Positions 21,458 to 31,944 of a stretch of 64,000 nt of DNA are shown here, piece by piece; positions within the stretch are counted from its first letter, which is position 1; every line of letters begins with the position of its first letter. The notes under the pieces are model-generated. The model saw only the letters and a list, made by a program, of their open reading frames with translations. It was not told the DNA's origin and searched no databases. Position numbers and translations under genes: made by a program. The DNA is from Scilla litardierei (Eukaryota > Streptophyta > Magnoliopsida > Asparagales > Asparagaceae): contig CM061142.1 in NCBI GenBank assembly GCA_030789695.1, positions 152,603,266 through 152,667,265 on the forward strand, written 5' to 3'.

Positions 21458-22237
21458 ATACCCGGATGAAAACAATATTTTGGTTTGTAGGGGAGGGGGG
21501 TTAATTCAATTTGTTCCTTTTTTTGTGCCTTCTATCTATATATAAGCGCAGTGTTAATGTTTGATTTCTTAAGAATATTCTATTAATTATTGGAGTTTTT
21601 TTTCCTTCAGTTCTATTCATTACTGGAGTTTGTTTTTCATCCTCTCATTTATAGCATATATATCCTTCATCAAGTCCTTTTTGTTTATCAACTAATCATT
21701 ATGTCATTAGTTCATACTATGAGAGAAGTACCAAGAAGTGTAATAGAAACACCAAAGAATCCAAAATGCAAACAATCTGGCAACGGATTCGATTGCCCTG
21801 TTAATTTATGAACTACGCAAGAAATTTTAACGAAGGCAGTGCTCAACTTATACCAAAAAGATGTGGATGTAAAAGGCCCATGTTAGCTACTCCCCAAGCA
21901 CCAAGTGAATAGCGTACTATCTAGATACAATGTATTATGTGCTCATGCCCTTAATTAATAGCTTGAACGGTGAATCTTTATTTATCTAGATTTGCAACAC
22001 ATGTATAATTCTAATACTAAGAATAAAATATAAGGAAAGAGAGAGCGCTAATCAACCTCTACCTCTTTCGCTTCTATACTTTTTTCTCCTTTCCGACATA
22101 GTATAATAGCTTAGGCTTAATTAAAATATAACCCTAATTTCATTCTCAAATACTAATCAAACACAAAAAATAGTACCTTTTTTAAATACAGCCGTCTATC
22201 TTGTATCTCAATAGACTGTTGCTATTATTCTTCTCTC
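21458..22237. other. WRKY 3' flank, no gene seen
   Basis: AT-rich sequence holding the presumed WRKY 3'UTR at its start. The 73-aa ORF at 21590-21811 has no recognisable feature. The region ends with CTCTC, the target duplication of the copia element that follows. Confidence 0.6.
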
Positions 22238-22409
22238 TGTTATGAGTGAGGGAGGCCTTTGGCCTCCCATCACTTTATCCCTCCATTATTCCCCATTATG
22301 GTAACTAGTGGAGACCTTTGGAATTCATACCCTTTGGTATTCCATATGATTGAATAAATAGAGGACCATAGCCTTGAGTCATGGTTACTCTTTCTTTTGA
22401 GTTCCAACA
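22238..22409 (+). repeat. 5' LTR of copia element
   Basis: 172 bp, TG...CA. It includes a TATA-like TGAATAAATAGAGG segment. It matches 29181-29353 with about a dozen differences. Confidence 0.9.
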
Positions 22410-22769
22410 CGCTATCAGCACGAATTCAATCTAAAGTAATTTTTTTTGAGCCAACAAATTTTTCCCATAAAATTTCCATCTTCCGAAGGAATCTTGTAGT
22501 CGCGGCAAAGCTTTTGCGACAACGATCGACTGATTTCTTTCACGGATTACGGGAGCGAGGATTTTTATCTACGGATTTGTTCTTCCCTAGATCTTTGGGC
22601 TAGAGGTAAAATTCTATTTCCCGTAGATATATTGTATGGACCACCTTCTATTATATTTGTATGTTGATATTTTTACTCAAATCAACATTTAAAAAAATAG
22701 AATAAAAAACAGCTACTTCCCCTGATTTGGGGTTTATAACAGATTTTTCCTATTCAAATTAAATCATCC

Positions 22770-22806
<37 letters not shown>

Positions 22807-23440
22807 CCCCCCCGCGGAAGGGGGGAATTGTCCCCGATTCAACCCGATCGCCGCACCCCCCCAACAGGCGGGGGGCTCCTCCTGCACACCCCCCCTCCCC
22901 AGTCGGCCGGGGGGGCTCCTGCGCACCGCCCCCCAAGTCGGGGGGCTCTCCGGCGACGCCCCCCCACCCACCCACCCCCCCGTTGGTGGGGGGGGCTCCT
23001 CTCCACCCACCCTCCCGTTGGTGGGGGGGGCTCCTCTCTGGAGCGGGGGGCTCCCCGCCCCTCGGCAGGGCTCGTGGCAGCGCCGCCCCCCTTGTCGAGG
23101 AGGGGGGATCGTCGGGGTACTGAACCGCCGCCCCCTGTCGGGGGGCATCCTCTGGCGCGCCACCCCACAGTCGGGGGTGGTTATCTGCCACCCCCCTGCC
23201 GGGGAGCTCCTTCCCGGCGTTCATCTGCGCCGCCCCCCTGTCTGGGGGCTCCTTCCCGGCGCTGCCTCCCCCTCTGTCGGGGCTCCTTCTCGCTCCACTC
23301 GATTTCTCTGATGCTTAATCGGATTTAATTGCTCCATATGAGTAATGAGTTTTGAGATCAATAAGATAGATGGAGAGAGATTTCTGATGAATATCTGGGG
23401 ATTTTGGTCTCTGAATTTTTGAATGGGGCAACTTCGCCGG

Positions 23441-23471
<31 letters not shown>

Positions 23472-24393
23472 CGTCCAGAAGCACTGTCCCCATGTCGGTA
23501 AAATTGTGGATTAGGAGAGATGAAATTGGTTTCAATTTCATTTTTTGGGGATGAATGTATTATTTTTGAAAAACGAAACATAAGCCCACATGAATCTATT
23601 GCATATTTTTCTTAATTGGCTGTTGGGTCTGAAACCCGCAGCAAGCCTAATGGCTTTTATTTTAAAATTGGGTTATGTTATTTTTCTGTTATTAAATATA
23701 AATTTAAAACTCAGAAAATTTCTATTAAATCTAGAAAAATTGATGTGTTGCATTAATATTCATTTTGGGATGTTATTTATTTTTGGTCCATATAATATCA
23801 ACAACATCACTACCTGCATAATTTGGATTAATTAGATTTTTAATTTAATAATTATGAAAGGTCCTGAGATCGCTCTGCCGTTAGTTATCTAACCTAACGG
23901 TGCATGATATGTCTCCACATGGCCCTAGTAATTATTAAATATTTTATATTTCTCCATTATATTGCGTGCGATGTTGATTAAATTAAATTTGATATGCTTG
24001 TGTTTGCTGCATAAATTATAAACTGCGTGGATGTTGTAAAAAATTCAGTCTTGTGGTTTGGGATCGGCCATTCTGAGATACACCTTTTTATATTCCTCGC
24101 TTTTTCTGTTTTGAGAGGAATTGTAGTGAGATTATAATGTAAAATGCCAAAAGACCGGAGCTCAGCCAAATTGAAGACGAAGATGTAATCTACATTATGC
24201 TGCAACCCAAAATGGGTTTCCAAATTGTATTTTTCATTTCTTTTGTATTTCATTTTTTATGGACTGTATTCGAACATTTTTGGACGTTTTGTTTCTAAGG
24301 GTATCTGGCCAATCCCCACATGACTGTTTATTTACTTTGCGTGAATTTATTTTTCTCAAATATAAATTCATGCTTATTTAATTGCATAGATAA
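22410..24393 (+). repeat. Copia leader with a C32 run, a G28 run and a GC-rich low-complexity block
   Basis: Untranslated leader. A run of 32 C at 22772-22803 (then T and nine more C) opens about 500 bp of C-runs and G-runs such as CCCCCCTGTCGGGGGGC. A run of 28 G lies at 23444-23471. The C and G runs are complementary and about 640 bp apart. All proline-, glycine- and arginine-rich ORFs at 22754-23541 come from this composition and are not genes. The rest, 23480-24393, is AT-rich and non-coding. Confidence 0.85.
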
Positions 24394-25437
24394 ATGGCAA
24401 AATTGTCTAGCGTCGATTTCGAGGTCCTTGACGCAGGAGGAAAGAACTACCTGAGCTGGCAAGTGGACCTGAAGTTTCACTTGCGTTCAATGGCACTCCT
24501 TCACTCAATTCTGGCCCCCACAGCGACCAAGACAACTGCTAGCAAGGCCCCTGCAGCGGCCCAGCCAGCTGGCAGTTCAATTACCGTTGTCTCCGACATG
24601 GATAAGGCGAAAGGCATTATCTATATCATGAGACACATAGATCGGACCTTAAAGGCCGAATACTTAACGGTAGAAGACCCTCTTGAGTTGTGGACATCAC
24701 TGGAGTCACGTTATAGGCATCAAATTGATGTCATACTACCACGTGCCAGTTATGAGTGGAAAAATCTCCGTCTTCAGGACTATAAGTCCGTTGTTGAGTA
24801 CAACTCAGCACTTCATAATATCACCTCACGACTGAAGTTGTGTGATGAAGATGTCTCGAAGCATCGCATGTTGAACAAGACATTTACCTCGTTCCACGAG
24901 AAAGATGCAATCATCATGCAACAGTATCGTGAACGCAAATTTACGAAGTTCTCTGATTTTCTTTTTTGCCTTCTTAGGGTAGAGCAGAATAGAGACTTAC
25001 TACTTGCCATCATAATCTGCGCCCGGCTGGTGCTGCCCCTCTCCCTGAAGCCCACCATGTTTCTCTCCAGAAGTGCAAAAACAAGAAGAACGCTAGAAAG
25101 AACAAAGGAAAAGCTGCAATGAAGCCAGCAAGAGCACCACCACAGAACAACAACAAGGGAAAGAAAAACTTCACATGGAAGCGTAAGAACACTGGTCCAA
25201 TGCTAATTCCAAAGAAAAACTGGGAGGACAAATTGCCATAGCTGTGGCATGTCTGGACATTGGTCCAGAAACTGTCACACTCCTCGCCACCTCCAGGACC
25301 TGTATCAGGCGAGCCTGAAGCCTCCCCCTGAAACAAACCTGGCAGATATTCAAGCTCCGACCAAGTTCACTGCACAAGACTTCGAGAATGATGATCTGCT
25401 CGATTGCGCCTTATCTTCTGTTTTTCTATGCATTTAA
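24394..25437 (+). pseudogene. Copia gag with zinc knuckle, frameshifted
   Basis: Starts MAKLSSVDFEVLDAGGKNYL, the typical opening of copia gag proteins of the UBN2 type, and runs 242 aa to 25122. The frame is then lost. A different frame carries the nucleic-acid-binding knuckle CHSCGMSGHWSRNC (CX2CX4HX4C) at about 25234-25275, then APTKFTAQDFENDD and a stop at 25435-25437. Confidence 0.88.
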
Positions 25438-25533
25438 AATAAATGTAGATTCATCTGTAGTTTGCTTTGAATGAACTTTAATCTGAATGTCGATTTTCAT
25501 TACTCGAATAAATTTTTGCTTTGTTTAATATAG

Positions 25534-26723
25534 ATGAAGTGTGAGTGCTTAGTGGACAGTGCTTCGACGCACACCATCCTTCGCGATCGATGCTATTTTT
25601 ATAGCTTAAACAAATATGACGGTCCTGTTATCACAATTTCAGGACTGTCCAATATAATCGAAGGATCTGGTGAAGTAATCATATTGCTTCCAAATAACAC
25701 AAGACTCAAAATACAAAAAGCACTTTTTTCTCCAAAATCCAGTATGAATCTCATAAGTTTCAAGGATATTCATTTTAACGGGTATTACTTAGAAACTAGA
25801 GATGAAGAAAACATTGAAAATATGTATGTGACTCGTCAAAAAGATGGCCAGAAGTCTATCTACGAACGATTTAAGGGACTCCCGTCTGGTCTCTACCACA
25901 GATATATTCACCATATAGAAGCCAATATGACTGAGCACTGGAAGTGCCTTTCATTGCCAGAATTTCAACTCTGGCACAATAGATTTGGTCACTCTGGATC
26001 AGTTATGATGCGATGCATCATCACTAAATCCCGTGGAAATAATTTGAAGAACCAGAGAATTCTTCAAAAGGGTGAGTTTCCTTGTCCCATTGTTTTAAGG
26101 GAAAACTAATAACGAAACCATCCCTCCTGAAAGTGGAATTAGAGTCTCCAGGCTTCCTAGAGAGAATTCATGGCAACATTTGCGGGCCTATTCACCCTGC
26201 AAGTGGCCCATTTCAGTAATTCATGGTACTAATTGATGCATCCACAGAATAATCTTATGTGTTCCTATTGTCCACCCGCAACCTAGCTTTCCCAAAGCTA
26301 TTGGCACAAATAAATAGGTTGCAGGCTCATTTCCTCGATAACCATATCAAGAAATTACGTCTTGATAATGCGGGCGAATTTACTTCTCAAGTCTTCGACG
26401 ACTATTACCGGGCAACAAGTATCGAAGTTGAACTTCCTGTAGCACATGTTCACACCCAGAATGGATTAGCAGAGTCTCTTATAAAGAGACTCCAATGGAT
26501 TGCACGTCCATTGCTCATGCAATCCCAGTTGCCTATGGATGCTTTGGGGCATGCTATACTGCATGTCGCATCGCTTATTAGGATAAGGCCCTCTGGTGGC
26601 CATATATTATCTCCAATGCAGCTAGCATATGGTGCACCACCAGATATCTCTCATTTGAGAGTGTTTGGTTGTGCGGTATATATCCCAATATCGCCACTTC
26701 AGAGGACCAAAATGGGTCCTTAG
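25534..26723 (+). pseudogene. Copia protease and integrase, broken
   Basis: Protease motif LVDSASTHTI near 25546-25575 (D-S-A in place of the common D-S-G). The pre-integrase zinc part begins FQLWHNRFGHSG near 25965. The frame is lost after 26109 and resumes at 26259 with integrase words KKLRLDNAGEF and HTQNGLAESLIKRLQW, the conserved D and E region. A frame is again lost after 26723. The catalytic core is therefore split by stops. Confidence 0.88.
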
Positions 26724-27366
26724 CGTCGTCTGGGTATCTATATTGGGTTTGATTCACCATCTATTATTAGATACCTGGAACCTCTCACGGGGACGCATTT
26801 AAAGCACGTCTTAATGACTGTGAATTCGATGAGAAAACTTTTCCAAAACTAGGCAGCAGTCTAAGAAGCCTGACGCTTCTGAGACCATTTATTGGGACAA
26901 GAAGTCTTTGTCGCTATATGATCCGCATACTAATCTATGTGAAGATGAGATCCTGAAGATCCTTCACATTCAGAACACAGTACATTTACTGCCACATAAA
27001 TTTACAGACAACCAGAAGATTGTTTGTTCACACGTCCCTGTTGTCAACACGCCAGCTAGGATTGACATCTCCAAAGATAGATGCAACACCGGCAACAGAA
27101 TTGGCTGTACCTCAAGTGAAAAGAGGACGACCGCCAGGTTCAAAAGATAAAGTTCTTCGAAAGAGGAAGATTCCTATAGATATTACGATGATCCCTCCAT
27201 AGGATGCTGAGCTCAGACCAGCAACCTCTCCCCTCCTTATTTCCCCTGCAGAGGAAACGATAGGAGAAACAACATTAAATTACGTACGTACTGGAGATGT
27301 ACTGGACAGATATAGCATAGTCGACGACGATGATTTTGCGTTCGCTATTGCTGTTCACGTCGCTGA

Positions 27367-28920
27367 ATACGACGATGACGTCGAACCACGATCTCTAGCA
27401 GAATGTAAACGCAGAGTAGATTGGCCAAAGTGGGACGAGGTAATAAGAGTAGAGCTGGACTCACTCTTGAAACGCAAAGTCTTTGGACCAGTAGTCCAAA
27501 CACCTGTAGGAGTTAAACCTGTGGGATATAAGTGGGTCTTCATTAGAAAAAGAAATGAAGAAAATGTGATCGTACGCTACAAGGCAGGCCTTGTAGCGTA
27601 TGGATTTTCCCAAAGGCCGGGGATTGATCATGAAGATACATATTCCCGGGTCATGGATGTGATCACTTTCCGATTTTTGCTTAGCCTATCATCTCTGGAA
27701 AGCCTAGAAATGCAGCTCATGAATGTTGTGACTGCATATCTATATGGCGATATAGATAAAGAAATCTATATGAGACTTCCAGATGAATTTAATTTACCCC
27801 AGAGATGAAAGAGAGACCTCGGAACGTATTCTCTGTAAGGATTCAAAGATCATTATATGGACTTAAGCAATCAGGAAAAATGTGGTATAACAGACTAAGT
27901 GTTTTCCTTGCACAGCAAGGATTCACAAACAATGAAGTCTGTCCATGCATCTTTATCAAAAGAACGGGAACAAGATTTGTCATCGTCGCAGTATATATGG
28001 ACGACTTAAATCTCATAGGATCTCTTGCAGAGATCAATGAGATATCTGAAAGCCTAAAGCATACCTTCGAAATGAAAGACCTAGGCAAAATGAGGTACTG
28101 TCTTGGCTTACAGATTGAACACCTATGAGGTGGAATCCTGTTACTCCAATCAAACTATACAATGAAACTTCTAAGCAAGTTTCGAATGGAACAATGTTAT
28201 CCTTTAAGTACTCCTATCGTTGTGAGATCACTGGATGTTCATAAGGACCCCTTTCGGCCGCTGGAAGAGGGGGAGGAGTTACTGGGTCATGAAGACCCTA
28301 CCTCAGTGCCATTGGAGCACTTCTATATCTGGTAAACTGCACACGTCCCGATATAGCGTTCGCAGTTAATCTTCTTGCCAGACACAGTGCCGCGCCTACA
28401 AAGCGCCACTGGAACAGAGTAAAACATCTTCTACGCTACCTCCAAGGTTCTATAGATCTGGGACTATACTACCAGAGAGGTGCCTCCTCCCAGTTACTTG
28501 GTTATGCTGATGCAGGTTACCTATCGGATCCCCATACAACAAAATCACATACTGGTTTTGTGTTTACCTACGGATGAACTGTTATCTCATGGAGATCAGT
28601 AAAGCAAACTACAACAGCAACATCATCCAATCACTCTGAACTCATTGCGATCCACGAAGCAAGCAAAGCGTGTTTTTGGCTTCGCTTCGTCGTCCAACAT
28701 ATCCTTGATACCACTGGCCTGAAGATTGGTGATCTTGAGCCCACTGTCTTGTTTGAAGACAACACTGCATGCATTACACAACTCAAAAAAGGCTATATCA
28801 AAGGAGACAACAAAACACATATCTCACAAATTCTTCTGAACGCACGATCTACAAGAGAACGAGGAGGTTAAAGTTCAGCAGATCCAGTCCTGCAACAACT
28901 TAGCTGATTTATTTACTAAG
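27367..28920 (+). pseudogene. Copia reverse transcriptase and RNase H, broken
   Basis: RT segments lie at 27467-27808 ([40 protein letters not shown]) and 27805-28128 (RSLYGLKQSGKMWYNRLSVF, VYMDDLNLIG). The active site reads YMDD where copia usually has YVDD. RNase H words follow at about 28500-28820 (LGYADAGYLSDPHTTKS, LFEDNTACITQLKKGYIKGD) with stops between them. It lies directly upstream of the 3'UTR and LTR. Confidence 0.9.
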
Positions 28921-29180
28921 TCTTTACCGTGATGTATTTTTGTAAAACTTGTAAAAGGAATCGGTATGAGACAGCAAAAAGACCTACAAGCCTGACGCTT
29001 GTACGGATCAGGGAGAGTAACCTGTGGGTTGCACTCTTTTTCCTTAAGCTGTTGGTTTTTTCCACTGGGTTTTTCACAGCTAAGGTTTTAACAAGGTAAA
29101 CACGATTACTCTGGATCCAAAAGTATTCACCCTCTTAGCTTTATACGCTAAGACCAAAGTAATGGATGAATAAGGGGGAG

Positions 29181-29353
29181 TGTTATGAGTGAGGGAGGAT
29201 TTTGGCCTCCCCACCACTTTATCCCTCCATTATTCCCCATTATGCTAACTAATGTGGATCTTTGGAATTCATACCCTTTGGTATTTCATATGATTGAATA
29301 AATAGAGGACCATGGCCTTGAGCCATGGTTACTCTTTCTTTTGAGTTCCAACA
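29181..29353 (+). repeat. 3' LTR of copia element
   Basis: 173 bp, TGTTATGAGTGAGGG to GAGTTCCAACA, preceded by the polypurine tract TAAGGGGGAG and followed by the target duplication CTCTC. Confidence 0.9.
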
Positions 29354-30199
29354 CTCTCCCTTTTCTTATTCTCTTTTTATGGATCTTTAGTGATGATGCT
29401 AATGCTTAGATCTAATCTCTTTATATCTGTCAACTGGCTCAACTTACGGGTTCTAATTGATGCACATATCTGACTGTTGACTGGCTTAGCTGGCTAATCT
29501 GGACTCATACTAATTCCTTAATGAGTTGGCCTAGATGTATACTAGATCCACTTGATCGTCTTAATGACTTGTCTCTTGCTTAATTTTTAGCTAACCGGTT
29601 ACCATGGCTTCTAGTGATGAAGTGAAGTTGGATTTGAAGATGGCACTACAAATAGTATTTAAAGAGCTACTTTCAAATTTCATTGAAAATAAAGAAAATT
29701 ATTGCATTACAACATTAAAAAGATAAGAATAATAAAACTTGACAATTTGTAGCAATCGTAAATACCAAAGAGTATCCTGATTTGGTCCTCCAGACCTACT
29801 CTAGTCACCAAGCTTGTCCCGTTTGAGATTTTTCACTAAATACCGCTTGTAAACTACAAGAGAACAATCATACAACTTAATAACCCACTGTTCCCACTTG
29901 TACAACTAATAGCTCAATCACCAGAGAGATCAAACACCAATATTTTAAACCACAAAGAATTGAAGGTTTACTATCTTCAACAACACTCTCTTAACACCAT
30001 AAAGAATTTTTCGAGAATGAAAGTTTACTATCTTTTACTCCCAAATCCTTGAGAGATCAGTGCATATGATTCAATAAAAAGGCTAGGAGAAATTTTTGTT
30101 TAAAGAATCACAAACTTCGATGATCATAAATTTGAGAACTTTTTGAGTTCTATCTCATAAAAAATTTAAAGAATTATAATGATATCTGAATCAAATGTT
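29354..30199. other. No gene seen between copia element and LINE
   Basis: AT-rich. A 40-codon ORF at 29604 starts in a good context (ACCATGGCT) but has no recognisable similarity, so I do not call it. The last part may include a decayed 5' portion of the LINE. Confidence 0.5.
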
Positions 30200-30224
30200 G
30201 GATATATAAATTAAAAATCCTCAA

Positions 30225-31944
30225 TGATATCGTAAGCATTATCGGCAACCCCATTTGTATGGACCGAGCTACTGCTTCTCTTTGATTTGTAGCTTTCGCT
30301 CGCTATTTGGTGGAGATGGATGCTTCGGTGGAGTTGGCTCGATTTGTGAACGTTCTGCTTGACGACAGATCATGCTTCAAAGTAGATGTGCAGTACGAAG
30401 GAGAGCCCCTGAGATGTGAAGTGTGCGTATGCTTTGGGCATTCGGTCGCTCAATGTTCTGGTAATCTGGGAAAGAATGGTCCTGTTGGGGTCGAGCAATC
30501 GAAGGGAGTGTCCCCTGCACTCGAGGATTCGAACGTTGATGCTTCTACAACCGCTGCAAAAATGAAGAGCCCTTTAAGCAATAGTCTTGTGAATATCGAG
30601 TCTTGTAAATGGGGAGATTGGGATCCCAATTGCTGTAAGGGATGGCCATGTTACTGAGGGGTCAGGAGTTGTTGAGAAGGGGAATGATGTAGCTCCAGAG
30701 TGATTTAGCTCCCCACTGATGCAGATTGTTGGAAGCGATGTTGTGTAGGTTGTTATCAACAGTGATGTTGTGCAGACTGTTGAAAACACAAGGTGTAACC
30801 CTATCCCCAATGCTGGAACTAAAGATGACAAAGATGGAGTTGGCGCTGCTCCAGTCACTGGAGGCCTACAGGGCTCTATTAGGGGGCTGGGCTTGGGGCA
30901 AGTTATGATGTATTTGGCACTAATGTTCAGGACGTTAATATGTTTGTTGATTCTGGCAGCAAGGCTATTGTACATGTTTCTAGTTATAATGCCAGTATGG
31001 GGGAATGATGTACAGATGAAAGAGGATATGGAGGGCAACGAATCCGTAAAGTTTGGGATGCGGCGGACCATGAAGGGGAAGCAGGATGAAAAGGCAGACG
31101 GAGCGAGTTTTCTTGAGCAAGAGAAGGCTGGGCAACCAAATGATCTGGATTCGGTCGCTGGGATGCTTGGCCTATATACAATGGTGGAATCAAATTTGGG
31201 AGAGAAGCAGAGCTTGGATATCGCGTTGGAGACGTCGAAGGTTGCGGCTAGCAATGGCAGGATAAACTCATTGTAAATATAAGTGCTCCCACTAGAAAGG
31301 TGGGGGGTATGGCTGTAACGAGCTGGCTGCGTCCAGACTGCCAGCTAAGAATGGATGTGAAGTGATAAACCCCAGTATGCTAGCTGAGGCTAGACTGCGG
31401 GTTGATGTAGATACCAATGGTTATAATAAGGGAGGGGAGGGGAGAGGTAGTGTTAATGGGGGGATCTGAGCCTACTCACAACACGGGTGGCCTACCCATT
31501 AACACAGCACCTCTGAGCAATGGAAACACGCCATGTCCTGAGTCCAGATTCCCACTTGACAGACAAAATACGCCTAAAACTAATGACCCTTCGAGCTATC
31601 GGAAGGCCCTTACATATATGAATGTTCGAACAAACAATACATCGCACAAACCTAACTTGAGCCCCCATACGAGTCGTTATACAAACGATTTCGAAGCACT
31701 GAGAATGGATAGCCAACAAGCCCATGTAAGGCCATCCTTACTTGAAGACGTTGAGGACCTCTCTGATGAACCGTGTGAGCTAACAGTTACTAATGAAGCA
31801 TGGCATATAGAACAGGACATGTTAAAAAAGAAAAGCAAGGAGCACAAAAAACCTAAAGTTGATGTGTCAAAGGGCCTTCGAAAAAGTAATAGATTAAAGG
31901 GGGGAGGGGGGTTGATTTCCCCTTCAAACTCTAACTCTAATTGA
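30225..31944 (+). pseudogene. LINE ORF1 remnant (CCHC knuckle)
   Basis: Readable from about 30225 (VSIIGNPICMDRATAS, then a stop, FVAFARYLVEMDASVEL). The RNA-binding knuckle CEVCVCFGHSVAQC (CX2CX4HX4C) follows near 30418-30459. This is the layout of plant L1 ORF1 proteins, where a DUF4283-type region precedes a knuckle. A frame is lost after 30657. The last segment, 31417-31944, ends with the basic LRKSNRLKGGGG typical of ORF1 tails. Its stop TGA (31942-31944) overlaps the ORF2 ATG by one base. Confidence 0.8.

Larger units (their letters stand above)
22238..29353 (+). mobile_element. Complete but inactive Ty1/copia element with CTCTC target duplications
   Basis: 7116 bp. LTRs of about 172 bp (22238-22409 and 29181-29353) run TGTTATGAGTGAGGG to GAGTTCCAACA. 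The flanks are CTCTC at 22233-22237 and at 29354-29358, an exact 5-bp target duplication. The order inside is leader, gag, protease, integrase, RT, RNase H, which is copia order. The purine tract TAAGGGGGAG precedes the 3' LTR. The LTRs differ at about a dozen sites by eye, and the coding part is broken in many places, so the element is old. After the 5' LTR comes CGCTATCAGCACGA, only loosely like the usual initiator-Met primer site. Confidence 0.93.

Noticed and set aside
22754..23541. Proline-, glycine- and arginine-rich ORFs on both strands
   Set aside because: They are translations of poly-C, poly-G and CCCCCC/GGGGGG blocks in a copia leader; all six frames look alike.
29604..29726. Small 40-codon ORF with good start context
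   Set aside because: No similarity, domain or conserved context; it is short enough to occur by chance in AT-rich DNA.
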